From the NCBI GenBank assembly GCA_023251095.1, contig JAHEZL010000011.1, positions 1 through 64,000 of the forward strand: DNA of 64,000 bases. The letters run 5' to 3'. This document shows, piece by piece, positions 51,904-61,044 of the stretch. The notes under the pieces were generated by a model, which did not search any database, had not been told where the DNA came from, and saw only the letters and a list, made by a program, of their open reading frames with translations. How positions within the stretch are numbered: position 1 is the stretch's first letter; each line of letters begins with the position of its first letter. Source of the stretch: Flavobacteriales bacterium. Lineage in GTDB: Bacteria > Bacteroidota > Bacteroidia > Flavobacteriales_C > GCA-002722245. Made by a program: the position numbers and the translations under genes.

Positions 51904-52449
51904 ATGCAACACACTTCTAAAATAAAAATGTCGTTCACTTGCAATGAAAAATGGAGCAAGATGAAAAAAACCACCAATGGCAGATTTTGCGGTGCATGCC
52001 AACATGAAGTGATTGATTTAACAAAAATGAGTTTATTTGACATCCATCAACTCAAAAAAGAAAACGATAAACTTTGCGGACAACTCAATTACGATCAGAT
52101 AGAAAACGACGAACAGGCCATTGAATTCAACTTTTTCAAAAAATCATTTGCCCTCGCCTCTACTTTATTTGTACTGCAAACTACAGATGCAACGGCACAA
52201 AATTCAGAGGCCGCAAAAACAGAACAAACTTCAGTGAAATCCTGCAGCAAAAATGATTCGCTTTCCTCCGAAAAAAAGTCTGCTCAACAAAATATTGAAC
52301 AACGGGATTTAGGTAATTCTGCTGCTTACAAAAGAAAACGACGTTACATTCATTTGTTTTCCGTTGGCGAATACAATGTGCGAATAGTAAAATATTTTCC
52401 TTATCTCTCCATCGGGAGAAAACGCAGTCGCGGAATGATAGCGTTTTGA
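51904..52449 (+). CDS. Small membrane protein with N-terminal Cys motif of a Bacteroidota envelope family
   Basis: This is a 181-residue protein. The first ~65 residues (SFTCNEKWSKMKKTTNGRFC, GACQHEVIDLTKMS) match a Cys-rich module that in Bacteroidota usually precedes a membrane segment and a carboxypeptidase-like regulatory domain. A hydrophobic segment (FFKKSFALASTLFVLQTTDA) follows, but then only a Lys/Ser-rich tail. The expected extracellular domain is missing, so it may be a shortened family member. The ATG at 51904 was preferred over TTG at 51865. It lies next to repeat A copy 2. Confidence 0.62.
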   Translation: MQHTSKIKMSFTCNEKWSKMKKTTNGRFCGACQHEVIDLTKMSLFDIHQLKKENDKLCGQLNYDQIENDEQAIEFNFFKKSFALASTLFVLQTTDATAQNSEAAKTEQTSVKSCSKNDSLSSEKKSAQQNIEQRDLGNSAAYKRKRRYIHLFSVGEYNVRIVKYFPYLSIGRKRSRGMIAF

Positions 52450-52481
52450 TATTTAAGAACTGCGATGCAAAACTCCTCTAT

Positions 52482-53207
52482 TCACTCCGGGGATTTATCT
52501 TCCTTATAATGATAAATAATCTCCTGCTCCATTTTTTTTCGTGCTTCTTCTTCCCTCTTTTTTTCATCCCAATAATATTTACCAAAGCGTAATTCATTGC
52601 GGGTATCGTCGTCGTCCACCGGAAAAACTTCCCGCTGCGGACCTTCTTTGCGGAAATAAATTGCGAGAACGATTCCTGCTAAAAGTCCCGACAAATGTCC
52701 TTCCCACGAAATATTGGGTTGAGTTGGTAAAACTCCCCACACCATTCCCTGATGCGCAAAAATCACCAGAAAAGTAAGGGCCATTAAATTTTTATTTCTG
52801 CGGATCAATCCACTCAACGCCAAAAAAGAAAAGAGTCCGTAAATAATTGCACTCGCTCCTATGTGCACACCACTGCGCGCCAAACTCCACGTCCATATTC
52901 CCGACATGAAAAACACCCACATAAAAACGGTAAGCGCAATTTCCCTGTAAAAGAAAAACAACATCGTTCCCAGCATTAAAAACGCAAATGAATTGTTGAG
53001 GAGATGCTGAACATCACCATGCAAAAAAGGCATAAAAACAACGCCTCTCAAGCCTTTCCATGATCGTGGCTGAATGCCGTACTCCGAAAAACTTTCGTGA
53101 AAATAAATCTCCAATCCAAAAACAATCCAGCACACTGCTAAAAAAAGAAGCGGTAAAATTGCGCTTCTCAATACAGCTGATCTTAATTCTTTAACCGGAT
53201 TTTGCAT
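52482..53207 (-). CDS. Rhomboid-family intramembrane protease
   Basis: This is a 241-residue membrane protein with six hydrophobic segments. HLLNNSFAFLMLG holds the conserved HxxxN, VHIGASAIIYGLFSFLAL carries the nucleophile serine in a GASA version of GxSG, and WEGHLSGLLAGIVLA carries the catalytic histidine. The C-terminal tail is charged and cytoplasmic. The ATG at 53207 overlaps the TamB stop by one base (TGATG), so it is translationally coupled to it; a GTG one codon earlier is also possible. Confidence 0.82.
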   Translation of the reverse strand: MQNPVKELRSAVLRSAILPLLFLAVCWIVFGLEIYFHESFSEYGIQPRSWKGLRGVVFMPFLHGDVQHLLNNSFAFLMLGTMLFFFYREIALTVFMWVFFMSGIWTWSLARSGVHIGASAIIYGLFSFLALSGLIRRNKNLMALTFLVIFAHQGMVWGVLPTQPNISWEGHLSGLLAGIVLAIYFRKEGPQREVFPVDDDDTRNELRFGKYYWDEKKREEEARKKMEQEIIYHYKEDKSPE

Positions 53208-56200
53208 CACTTACTTTTTTTCCACAATTCGGAAATGGAATCGAATTCTTTTCTGAAAAACACACCCGCTCCCTGCGTTGGAATAGAGCCGTCCTGATCC
53301 TTTTGATTTTGCTGCGATTTACGGAAAGCCTTTAAAGTAATGTCCTGCGATAATTTATATTGCACCTCCATATCCGACGCGTCTTTACCCAAATCAAAAG
53401 TACCGCTGACCACTACTTTATCGTTGAGGAAATTTTTATTTACCGTTACCGACACGTTCGATAAACTATCGGCTGCCGCACCGTTGTAATCAAAGCCCAC
53501 ATTAAAAGCTTCACCGGTTATCTGCGACAAATAATTATTCACCTGTCCGGTTAAAAACTGTTTGGCATTCGACAAGCCTGCGTTCAACACCGAAGCCCCT
53601 GCCACAGCAGTTTTACTATTGTCGGGAACAATAAACGATCCCTGCATCAGCAAGGAAATGGCCTGTTTTGTTTTTTCACTTTCTCCCAAAATATTATCGT
53701 TTACAATTTCCTGAGCACGCGGATTACTGGAGCTCACCTCCAAATCCAAAGTAGGTGTAGGATTCCACAAATTACCGTTCAGATTCATCACCACATTTAC
53801 GGGAACGGTAGAGCTCATGGCATCAATTTGTTCCAGACTGTATTTCCCCGGATCCATGAGGCTGCTCACCTTGGTGCGCACTTTGTAGATCGCTTTTAAA
53901 TCAATAATAGCCTCCATCGGATTGCCCATCCAGGTAATGGTTCCACCCCTACTCACCAAAAATTTCTTAGCGATAATATTTTTCACAGTAAAGAAATATT
54001 CTCCTTTCTCCACTTCATAAGTGCCGTTCATCGTAAATTTTCCGTTGGAAGTAATTTGAAACTGCATATCGGCATTTCCCTGAGCCGTAATTTCATCCCC
54101 CACACGCGAATCAAAAATCATTTTCACTTTTGCGTCGGGAGTAATTTTAAAATCAAAAGTCATATCGAGCCACGGCACTTCCAACTCTTCTACAATCTTC
54201 ATTTTTCTTGTGCGGGTAGTATCGCCTTCTTTCACAAATTCAACAAAATCATACAAGGGCAATTCCGATGCCTGATCCAGCGGCAATTCAATACTGGTGT
54301 ACTCTACAATGCTGCCGCGTTCAAATTTTTCGGTTTTAAGATTTGCATACATCACCACATTGGAAGTTGATCCACCAATGTTTACCGTTCCGCTCACAAA
54401 AGCCTTTCCGTAGTAATTTAAGTTATCGGTTACACTCGTATGCAAAGCAATTAATTTTTTGGTTTTTATTTCCAGATTGAAAAACATGTCTCTAAAACGA
54501 TTGTGCATAATCACACCGTTGATATAGCCCACACCTTCTTCTTTATCGGCATGATAATAAGGTGCGGCGCCCTTCATCATAAAGTTTTCAAAATAAATTC
54601 CATCGGCTTTAAAAACAACTTTATCATTTAAATCATAACTCACATTGAGGTAATCAACGGTAGGTGTAAAATCGCGAAACTGCAATTCACCCAACACCAA
54701 CGGAGCGCTGAGTTCCCCTGTAATATCCAATGTTCCGTAAACTTTAGCTTTTCCTATATTCGATAATATTCCTTCAAAATAAGGTTGCAGCAAGGAGATT
54801 CTGAAATTTTTAAAATCCACCGAACAATGCAATTGTTCTTTTTCCCTGAACGGAAAATAATCACCCGAAAGCTGCATCAGATAACCTTCTTCTCCTTCGG
54901 TAATGCGTTTTACTTTAAGATTGATATTTACCTTTTCCTCATCAGGAAGATAGTTGGTAGAAATTTGTGTTTCTCCGAATTTTTGTTTGTTCACCAGTAA
55001 ATCCTTCACGAGTAAATCCGAATTTAATTTAGGTTTATTCAAAGCCGACGAAAGCTTAACATCGCCCGTAACATGGCCCGAAATTTCAACAGAAGGAAGA
55101 ATTACATTTAAAAACGCCAATGAAAGTCCGTTGAAAGAAAGACCCAAAACATCGCTGTCTTTTTCACCTATCACACCCGCAACCTTCATGGTTTTGTCTT
55201 CCATGGTGAGTAATAAATTAGTGATCTCTGCTTTGTTTTTCGACCAGAATATTTCGTTATCGGAATTAATACTCCATAGCTTATCATCCAGATAAAAATG
55301 AGTGTCGTGTAAATTCAGCAGAATACTATCGGCGGAAGAAACGGCAATGCTTCCCGCAATGTGCGCATTGTTTTTAACAGCAGCATCATTGTTCCAGTCG
55401 CATATAAAATTCACACCGTTATTTTGCGCAGCGGCAGAAAAATCAAATTTATTTAAAGGAATCTTATTGGCCGGCGAAACCGAAGCTGCAGCCACATGAA
55501 CCTTGAAATTTTTATCCTCGGGAAAACCCTGCAACTGTAAATTTTTAACGCCCACTCCGGGGAAAGACGCACTGTCAGACACCAGAGAAAGCTGCACTCC
55601 GTTTTTATCGTTGTAAACAAAAACAACTTCCGAATTTTTAGCCAGAAAATAATCGGGTAAAAACAATCTTTGTATGGGTTTAAAATCTTTTATTCTTGCA
55701 CTTAAATTAATGCTCTGACCTTTTTTCACCACATATTTTTCGGGAAGCAAATGATTGGAATAGCCTGCAAAATAAGCACTAATCAACTCATCAGCTTTTT
55801 CCATACTGAATTTCCCGCTGAGGGAAGCATCGACAACCGAGCTGCTCAAATCAATTTTTCTGCTGCCGTTAACATGCGAAGCTTTAAAAATAACTTTACC
55901 TAAATCCTCATCAAAAATTCCTTCCTTCCAGCGCAAACCTTTAATAACTGCTGTTCCTTCCATTTCATCCAAAGTATTTCCTTTGAGATTTACTTCTGAA
56001 TTTGCACTCACCACTAAACTGGTGTCTCTGTCGACCAGCTTCAATTTCGTTAAGTAGGCTTTGTTGACATCCGCTTTGAAATGGTAAGCAATGCTATCGG
56101 AAGCCAGATTCACCTCACCGCTAAAATCCAAATCGCAATACTTGTCTTTAATGCTCATCTGGCCCGAAAAATTTTGTCCATTCATAGCAGCATCCAGAGT

Positions 56201-57661
56201 AATACCGCTGTAGGAATAACCGTTAAAATCGAAGCGGTAAATTTTACCATCAAAATTCGCGCTGATATTTTTACCGAAATTAATATTGGTATGTCCGTCC
56301 AAAACCAAATTTCCAAGGGTTTCATTGCTTAGCAATCTTCCCAGTTCAAAATGCGGAACGCTGATCTTACCGCTTAAATTTTGCGTTTTATTTTTATCCA
56401 CTTTCAGCTGAACGTCGGTGATGACAGAGCCTAAATCGGAATTCAGTTTTCCATAGGCCACAAATTCTGTGATAAATCCGGTGAACTCTCCTTTAAAATT
56501 AATGGCTCCTAATTTCTTCATCACATCGGGCAAAGGCAAGGTTGCAAAGCCCGAATCGGAAGGATAAGAGAGAGAATGTAAATCGTTGTAATTGGTTTTT
56601 AAACTTTTCAGATCCGCAAAAATGAAAGTATTGTTAATGTCGGGAAGACCCTCCATTTCTATGTTTCCGTTCAACAAAGTAGAAGTGCCTGTTTCCAGAA
56701 AAAGATTTTTTATGTTAAGGCTGCTCACTTTTCCCGTGATTTTTCCTTTCAAATAAACCTGCTGTTTCCAGTGCATCAAAGCCGGAGCAAAATAACCTAA
56801 ATCACTCATGAAAACATTTGATTCCTTAATGTCCACCAGCATTCTCACTTTATTCACAAAATCGCTGTAATCATCGTAATTATCATAGTTCAGGGCGATA
56901 TCGCCTTTCAAGGAAGTAGCATTATAACTAATGAAAAAATGTTTCAGCTCCAGAAAAGAAGAACAGTTTTTTATGTCGGCAGTCATGTCGTGCAAATCAA
57001 ATCCGCTTTTGTCTTTAGCCGACATTCTTTCAAGATGAGTAGTAAGGGTATCTCCGTCAAAACGAATCTCATTCAATTGCGCATTCACAGCGCTAAGCGC
57101 CAAATGTGCATAATCAATCCCGACAGGACTTGCGACTTCATTGGCATTATTGAACCTAACTTCAAAATCTTGCAGCTTCAGTTTTCCGGCAGAGATATTC
57201 CAGGGCGCTGATGCAGCGGTATCCTGTGGCACAAACTCATTCAGGAAAAAAGCAAGATTGGTCAAGGTATCTCCTTTGTAAATCTTAATATCCAGCAAGC
57301 CTTTGTCAATATCAAAAAGTCGGGCGTCTATATACTGTTTTTCCAAACTGAAGGAATCCACATCAAAGGCGATTTCATTGAGATAAAGCAGGGTATCTTT
57401 TTTATAATCCAGCACCAAAACCCCTTCCAGCGAAAGCGCATTGTCGAAAGGGTTAACATCTACCCCTTCCACCGATATTTGGGATTGGTGATCTTTATTG
57501 AGATAATCGGTGATTTTTTGAACCAGATAAGTTTGCACCGCCGGACTCCTGAACACGAGATAAGCAAAGCCCAGCAATAGCAACAGCAAAACACCCAGCG
57601 AAATCAGTATCCGCTTGAGTCGTTTTTTCCATTTGCTTTTTGGCTTTGGTTCTTCTACCAT
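53207..57661 (-). CDS. tamB: TamB-like translocation and assembly module protein
   Basis: This is a 1484-residue envelope protein with one N-terminal transmembrane anchor (RILISLGVLLLLLLGFAYLVF) and a very long beta-repetitive AsmA/TamB region. The C-terminal DUF490 domain (DMQFQITSNGKFTMNGTYEVEKGEYFFTVKN... VVMNLNGNLWNPTPTLDLEV... AGLSNAKQFLTGQVNNYLSQITGEAF) is clear. TamB-type proteins form a periplasmic bridge for outer-membrane protein insertion or lipid transport. The usual partner, an Omp85 protein (TamA/TamL), is not adjacent. It is followed by the coupled rhomboid gene. Confidence 0.88.
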   Translation of the reverse strand: MVEEPKPKSKWKKRLKRILISLGVLLLLLLGFAYLVFRSPAVQTYLVQKITDYLNKDHQSQISVEGVDVNPFDNALSLEGVLVLDYKKDTLLYLNEIAFDVDSFSLEKQYIDARLFDIDKGLLDIKIYKGDTLTNLAFFLNEFVPQDTAASAPWNISAGKLKLQDFEVRFNNANEVASPVGIDYAHLALSAVNAQLNEIRFDGDTLTTHLERMSAKDKSGFDLHDMTADIKNCSSFLELKHFFISYNATSLKGDIALNYDNYDDYSDFVNKVRMLVDIKESNVFMSDLGYFAPALMHWKQQVYLKGKITGKVSSLNIKNLFLETGTSTLLNGNIEMEGLPDINNTFIFADLKSLKTNYNDLHSLSYPSDSGFATLPLPDVMKKLGAINFKGEFTGFITEFVAYGKLNSDLGSVITDVQLKVDKNKTQNLSGKISVPHFELGRLLSNETLGNLVLDGHTNINFGKNISANFDGKIYRFDFNGYSYSGITLDAAMNGQNFSGQMSIKDKYCDLDFSGEVNLASDSIAYHFKADVNKAYLTKLKLVDRDTSLVVSANSEVNLKGNTLDEMEGTAVIKGLRWKEGIFDEDLGKVIFKASHVNGSRKIDLSSSVVDASLSGKFSMEKADELISAYFAGYSNHLLPEKYVVKKGQSINLSARIKDFKPIQRLFLPDYFLAKNSEVVFVYNDKNGVQLSLVSDSASFPGVGVKNLQLQGFPEDKNFKVHVAAASVSPANKIPLNKFDFSAAAQNNGVNFICDWNNDAAVKNNAHIAGSIAVSSADSILLNLHDTHFYLDDKLWSINSDNEIFWSKNKAEITNLLLTMEDKTMKVAGVIGEKDSDVLGLSFNGLSLAFLNVILPSVEISGHVTGDVKLSSALNKPKLNSDLLVKDLLVNKQKFGETQISTNYLPDEEKVNINLKVKRITEGEEGYLMQLSGDYFPFREKEQLHCSVDFKNFRISLLQPYFEGILSNIGKAKVYGTLDITGELSAPLVLGELQFRDFTPTVDYLNVSYDLNDKVVFKADGIYFENFMMKGAAPYYHADKEEGVGYINGVIMHNRFRDMFFNLEIKTKKLIALHTSVTDNLNYYGKAFVSGTVNIGGSTSNVVMYANLKTEKFERGSIVEYTSIELPLDQASELPLYDFVEFVKEGDTTRTRKMKIVEELEVPWLDMTFDFKITPDAKVKMIFDSRVGDEITAQGNADMQFQITSNGKFTMNGTYEVEKGEYFFTVKNIIAKKFLVSRGGTITWMGNPMEAIIDLKAIYKVRTKVSSLMDPGKYSLEQIDAMSSTVPVNVVMNLNGNLWNPTPTLDLEVSSSNPRAQEIVNDNILGESEKTKQAISLLMQGSFIVPDNSKTAVAGASVLNAGLSNAKQFLTGQVNNYLSQITGEAFNVGFDYNGAAADSLSNVSVTVNKNFLNDKVVVSGTFDLGKDASDMEVQYKLSQDITLKAFRKSQQNQKDQDGSIPTQGAGVFFRKEFDSISELWKKSK

Positions 57662-57746
57662 AACCCTACTAAAATAAAAGTAATTTAGGGAGATTGCTAT
57701 TTAATGTTGTTAAGCAAGAGAAAAATTACAGAACTTGGCAGAAAAT

Positions 57747-58451
57747 TCAACATCTCGAAGTTTTATATCCTTCATAAATTTTTTCCTCATTTGACTTTTC
57801 TCCAAAAAGATGCTGTTTTAAAACTCGTTGTACTTTTCTTTTTTCTCTTGTTCTTTCTAGTTTTCTCCACCATTTCGGACTATTAGAAAATCTGCCATAA
57901 AACTGAACATAGAATTCAGTTTCCATTTTATTTTCAATCAATTTCATTTCGCTTTCCAGCTCCGAATCAATAATTTTTCTTTTGTAGATGTAAGCCCTTG
58001 AAACTTTAAAATTGAAATAAAACGCAGGAAGAATTGAAATATAAAGTGTTTCAAAATACCCTGGCGTATACATTTCTCTCTGTCTTTTGATAAAAAAACG
58101 CTTTGCCTTATCACTTAATTTATCATACTCTTTTTGAGGAAGAGCACTGATACCCGGATACTGAATTCGTTTGTTGTTTTTCGACTGCTCACCCCAGGCT
58201 TTTTCCAAACGCTTTTTTGAGCTTCCCCACTTTACCACTTTTGTAGCTTCAAGAATTTCTAAATAAACTGGTACCTCCTTACGCTTTAAAATATCTTCCC
58301 TAAAAACAAGTTCCTTGTAAAAACCATGTCGGATAGGCTTTTTCAGATAGGTCCAACCCAATTCTCTTTTAGCTTTCCTTAGAAGCAAAAGCTTCTTCAA
58401 TAACTTCCTGAATTCTTTTACTTTTGATTCATATTTATGTGTCGGTTTCAT
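57747..58451 (-). CDS. Uncharacterised highly basic protein, last gene of the rtcB-prfH operon
   Basis: This is a 234-residue protein with very many Lys and Arg residues spread along its length, plus many Tyr/Phe/Trp. Basic clusters include EFRKLLKKLLLLRKAKREL near the start and WWRKLERTREKRKVQRVLKQ near the end. The middle, REMYTPGYFETLYISILPAF then YFNFKVSRAYIYKRKI, is more hydrophobic and could be a folded core. No signal or recognised domain is present. It starts 14 nt after the 77-residue gene. RNA or ribosome binding is suggested by charge and operon context only. Confidence 0.75.
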   Translation of the reverse strand: MKPTHKYESKVKEFRKLLKKLLLLRKAKRELGWTYLKKPIRHGFYKELVFREDILKRKEVPVYLEILEATKVVKWGSSKKRLEKAWGEQSKNNKRIQYPGISALPQKEYDKLSDKAKRFFIKRQREMYTPGYFETLYISILPAFYFNFKVSRAYIYKRKIIDSELESEMKLIENKMETEFYVQFYGRFSNSPKWWRKLERTREKRKVQRVLKQHLFGEKSNEEKIYEGYKTSRC

Positions 58452-58465
58452 TAATTCTATTTGTT

Positions 58466-58699
58466 TTAGTCTTCATCTTGAAATTCTTTTTCATGCATTA
58501 CTTTATCCATTATTTCCTTTTCAATTGCAGCAGCACCTTCGTAACGCACATCTTTTTCAAAGAGTGCATTTAAAAACTTCGCTATGCGGATCAGTCCTTT
58601 TTTAATCCCTTGAAGCAGTAAAAGAATTTTTCTTTTACCTGGAAATAATATTATTTCATTGGCATTTTTTTCGTCTATTTCAATTTGAAGCTTTTTCAT
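58466..58699 (-). CDS. Uncharacterised 77-residue protein in the rtcB-prfH operon
   Basis: This is a small soluble protein. It starts MKKLQIEIDEKNANEIILFP, then has an amphipathic basic helix (GKRKILLLLQGIKKGLIRIAKFLNALF) and ends with an acidic helix (EKEIMDKVMHEKEFQDED). It starts 15 nt after the prfH stop and ends 14 nt before the basic protein gene. Its acidic tail could contact the basic partner, but that is a guess. No family is known to me. Confidence 0.68.
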   Translation of the reverse strand: MKKLQIEIDEKNANEIILFPGKRKILLLLQGIKKGLIRIAKFLNALFEKDVRYEGAAAIEKEIMDKVMHEKEFQDED

Positions 58700-58714
58700 T
58701 TCAGTAATTTTTAT

Positions 58715-59395
58715 TCAATCGTCTTTTTCAATTCTTGTTTCTCGTATTAACTTTTGTTTTCGGGTGGAATCGGTAAAATCATCGCCATAAAAAATTCTGA
58801 TCGGATTCCCTCTTTCCAGTCCGTTGTGTTGTTGCCAGGTGTTTTGCTGCATCAGCTTTATTTGGTTTAAGTTTTCAGCCTGCAAGATCAAAACCAGCTT
58901 CTCTCTCGCGTTCTTTTTATTTTGATGCTGCGATCGTGATTCATTGCTTACCGCACTTATTCCGCTTGGCAGATGAATGGCCCTTACTGCCGTTTCAACT
59001 TTGTTAACATGTTGTCCGCCCGGACCACCCGACCGAAAAGTTTCATAGCGTACATCCGCTTCTCTAAAACTTTGATCAAGTAATTTTGAGCTTTCCACCT
59101 TTTCAATTCCAATGAACCAGTTTTTCCTTTTGTGAAATTTCCTGAAGCGGCTTTGTCCAATCCATTGAACTGTACCCACCCATTTCACAAGGAATTTTTG
59201 AACTTCCTTTCCTTCAATTAAAATCATTGAAGAAAACAAAGTGTGTTTTTCCGGTCCGTTTTCCTTGCTCAAAACATTGGCAATTAAACCTTGAGCCCTC
59301 GCCTCTTTTAAAAAGACACTCGTAGCCTGAGCCACTGCCCAGCAGCATTCTGCGGGGCCGCGACCACTTGTGATTTGTATGATTTCCTTTTCCAT
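58715..59395 (-). CDS. prfH: Peptide chain release factor homologue PrfH
   Basis: This is a 226-residue release-factor-like protein. It has the catalytic GGQ loop ([24 protein letters not shown] at ~126-128) and the helical segment [16 protein letters not shown] after it, but lacks the large codon-recognition domain of RF1/RF2. Short length and the neighbouring rtcB identify it as PrfH. In characterised systems PrfH hydrolyses peptidyl-tRNA on ribosomes damaged in the 16S decoding centre, so the RNA can be religated by its RtcB partner. It is separated from rtcB by 49 bp that hold an AGACGCAAAA palindrome. Confidence 0.92.
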   Translation of the reverse strand: MEKEIIQITSGRGPAECCWAVAQATSVFLKEARAQGLIANVLSKENGPEKHTLFSSMILIEGKEVQKFLVKWVGTVQWIGQSRFRKFHKRKNWFIGIEKVESSKLLDQSFREADVRYETFRSGGPGGQHVNKVETAVRAIHLPSGISAVSNESRSQHQNKKNAREKLVLILQAENLNQIKLMQQNTWQQHNGLERGNPIRIFYGDDFTDSTRKQKLIRETRIEKDD

Positions 59396-59411
59396 AATAT
59401 TTTACTTTTTG

Positions 59412-59440
59412 GCACAGACGCAAAATCTTGCGTCTCTACA
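59412..59440. repeat. AGACGCAAAA palindrome element, site 2, between rtcB and prfH
   Basis: AGACGCAAAATCTTGCGTCT (59416-59435), with flanking GGCAC and TCTACA, forms a 9-10 bp hairpin in the message between the two genes. It resembles the palindrome at 50814-50833 and lacks a T-run on either strand. Confidence 0.75.
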
Positions 59441-59444
59441 ATTT

Positions 59445-60848
59445 TTAATTTTTATCCATCCTCACAATTTTTGGATAGAATTTCCCTTCTATGTTCACTA
59501 AATGCTGCTGACTTTTCATCACGTCATCAATGTTTTTGTAGGCCATTGGTGCTTCATCCAATCCACCGCCGATCAAAGTGATTTTCTCTTTTTTGAGAAT
59601 TTTATTCATCTCACTTTTGGTGGTAGATTCACGCGCTCTGCTTCTCGACATTTCTCTTCCCGCACCGTGCGCCGCTGAATTGATTGATGCTTCCACGCCC
59701 TTGCCACTCACAATGTATCCCGCATGAATCATGGACCCCGGAATAATCCCCAACTCTCCCTGATGCGCAGGTGTGGCGCCTTTGCGGTGCACAATCAACT
59801 CTTTGCCTTCTACCATTTCCTTCCACGCAAAATTGTGGTGATTTTCAATTTTGAAAATTGAGGATTCACCAAGTAATTTCGACAAGCGTTGATGAATGTG
59901 ATCGTGACAAGCCTTGGCATAATCACCCGCCAGATTCATCGCCAACCAATATTCCATTCCTTCTTCGCTATCTAAATTGAGCCAGGCCAAATGCTGCACT
60001 TCACGTGGCAATAAACATTTTTCTATTGCCAACTTTGTGTAGTGTGTAGCCACCGCTGCGCCCAATCCGCGCGAACCCGAATGTGACAAAACACCCACAT
60101 ATTCACCCGCAGGCAAAGCCATACAATTGTTTGGCGGAAGAGCCACCACTCCAAATTCAACAAAATGATTTCCGGATCCTGAAGTCCCGATTTGAAATCT
60201 CGCCTTATTCAGCAAGGGTTTCAGGAAGGGAACTTCTTTAAATTCCGGTCGGTCAAATAAATCATCATCTATAGGGTCGTCAAATCCCACACCTGTTCCA
60301 AACCGGGTTTGAGCTATCATCCCTCGGGTTAATTGAAAGTTATATCGATCTAAATAGGACGGCCTGATATCATAAATACTCAAACACATTCTACAACCTA
60401 TATCAACCCCAACACCGTATGGAATGACCCCGTTTTCAGAAGCAAGTACTCCGCCTATCGGCAAACCATAGCCCTGATGTGCATCGGGCATCAATGCGCC
60501 CTTCACTGCAATTGGTAATCGCATTACCTGATCCATCTGTTGAATTGCGTTGGAGGAGATATGCTCCCTGCCAAACACGTTGTATGCACCACTCTCTTTT
60601 TTGATTTTAAGTTCCTCTTTGAACCCTACTTCTACCACCACACAAAATTCTGCGGCGATAGCACCAAAAACATCGTGATTTTTGTACTTCTCAGCATTTA
60701 AAAGAACGTCATTTAGCAAGGATAATTTTTCGTTTTTTGAAAAATGTTTGTAATGCTTTTGCATCACGTCCATTGCTCTACTTTTTGATTCTGGTGTGGT
60801 AAAACCCAACTTACTTAAGTCTTTACCACGAATTATTTCTTTTGCCAT
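59445..60848 (-). CDS. rtcB: RNA ligase RtcB, ribosome-repair (RtcB2-like) type
   Basis: This is a 467-residue GTP- and Mn-dependent RNA ligase that joins 2',3'-cyclic phosphate to 5'-OH ends. Conserved elements are PDAHQGYGLPIGGV (~121-134), GVDIGCRM (~147-154), GSGNHFVE (~223-230), HSGSRGLG (~255-262), HHNFA (~336-340), HRKGATPA (~353-360) and AAHGAGREMSRS (~391-402), whose His393 corresponds to the guanylated histidine. Adjacency to prfH argues for 16S rRNA repair over tRNA splicing or rtcA-type roles. The ATG at 60848 is preceded by TAATATTG and 4 nt, a possible own promoter, and 94 bp further by the leader terminator. Confidence 0.95.
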   Translation of the reverse strand: MAKEIIRGKDLSKLGFTTPESKSRAMDVMQKHYKHFSKNEKLSLLNDVLLNAEKYKNHDVFGAIAAEFCVVVEVGFKEELKIKKESGAYNVFGREHISSNAIQQMDQVMRLPIAVKGALMPDAHQGYGLPIGGVLASENGVIPYGVGVDIGCRMCLSIYDIRPSYLDRYNFQLTRGMIAQTRFGTGVGFDDPIDDDLFDRPEFKEVPFLKPLLNKARFQIGTSGSGNHFVEFGVVALPPNNCMALPAGEYVGVLSHSGSRGLGAAVATHYTKLAIEKCLLPREVQHLAWLNLDSEEGMEYWLAMNLAGDYAKACHDHIHQRLSKLLGESSIFKIENHHNFAWKEMVEGKELIVHRKGATPAHQGELGIIPGSMIHAGYIVSGKGVEASINSAAHGAGREMSRSRARESTTKSEMNKILKKEKITLIGGGLDEAPMAYKNIDDVMKSQQHLVNIEGKFYPKIVRMDKN

Positions 60849-60941
60849 TACACAATATTATACACCGCTATAACACTTGAATTAACAAGCACTACAAGCA
60901 ATAAATTAAATTACTTTGATTTTTTAGAGATGTACCGAAGG

Positions 60942-60973
60942 CAAAAAAAAAGCCCGATCGGCTGATCGGGCTC
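60942..60973 (-). terminator. Intrinsic terminator upstream of rtcB
   Basis: Read leftward, AGCCCGAT pairs with ATCGGGCT, extended by a C-G pair around an AGCC loop, and is followed by T8-9. It would stop leftward transcripts 94 bp before the rtcB ATG. Directly upstream is a second hairpin TCAAGAA/TTCTTGA (60972-60988). Confidence 0.88.
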
Positions 60974-60996
60974 AAGAAAAATTCTTGATGTTGGAG

Positions 60997-61044
60997 CTAA
61001 CTCCTTCCGACCAATTTTATATATGGGTGTTGCATTTTATACAT
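60997..61044 (-). CDS. Possible 15-codon leader ORF in the rtcB leader
   Basis: The frame encodes MYKMQHPYIKLVGRS and stops at UAG inside the first hairpin (GGAG-UUAG-CUCC). A second in-frame ATG lies at 61035. The codons for K-L-V-G contain the UUGGUCGG segment able to pair with the terminator arm, so translation could mask it. It is too short to be judged coding by statistics and may be chance. Confidence 0.3.
   Translation of the reverse strand: MYKMQHPYIKLVGRS

Noticed and set aside
57704-57886. 60-residue + strand frame with a hydrophobic Phe-rich end
   Set aside because: It lies mostly antisense to the basic-protein gene, and its composition reflects the Lys-rich codons on the other strand.
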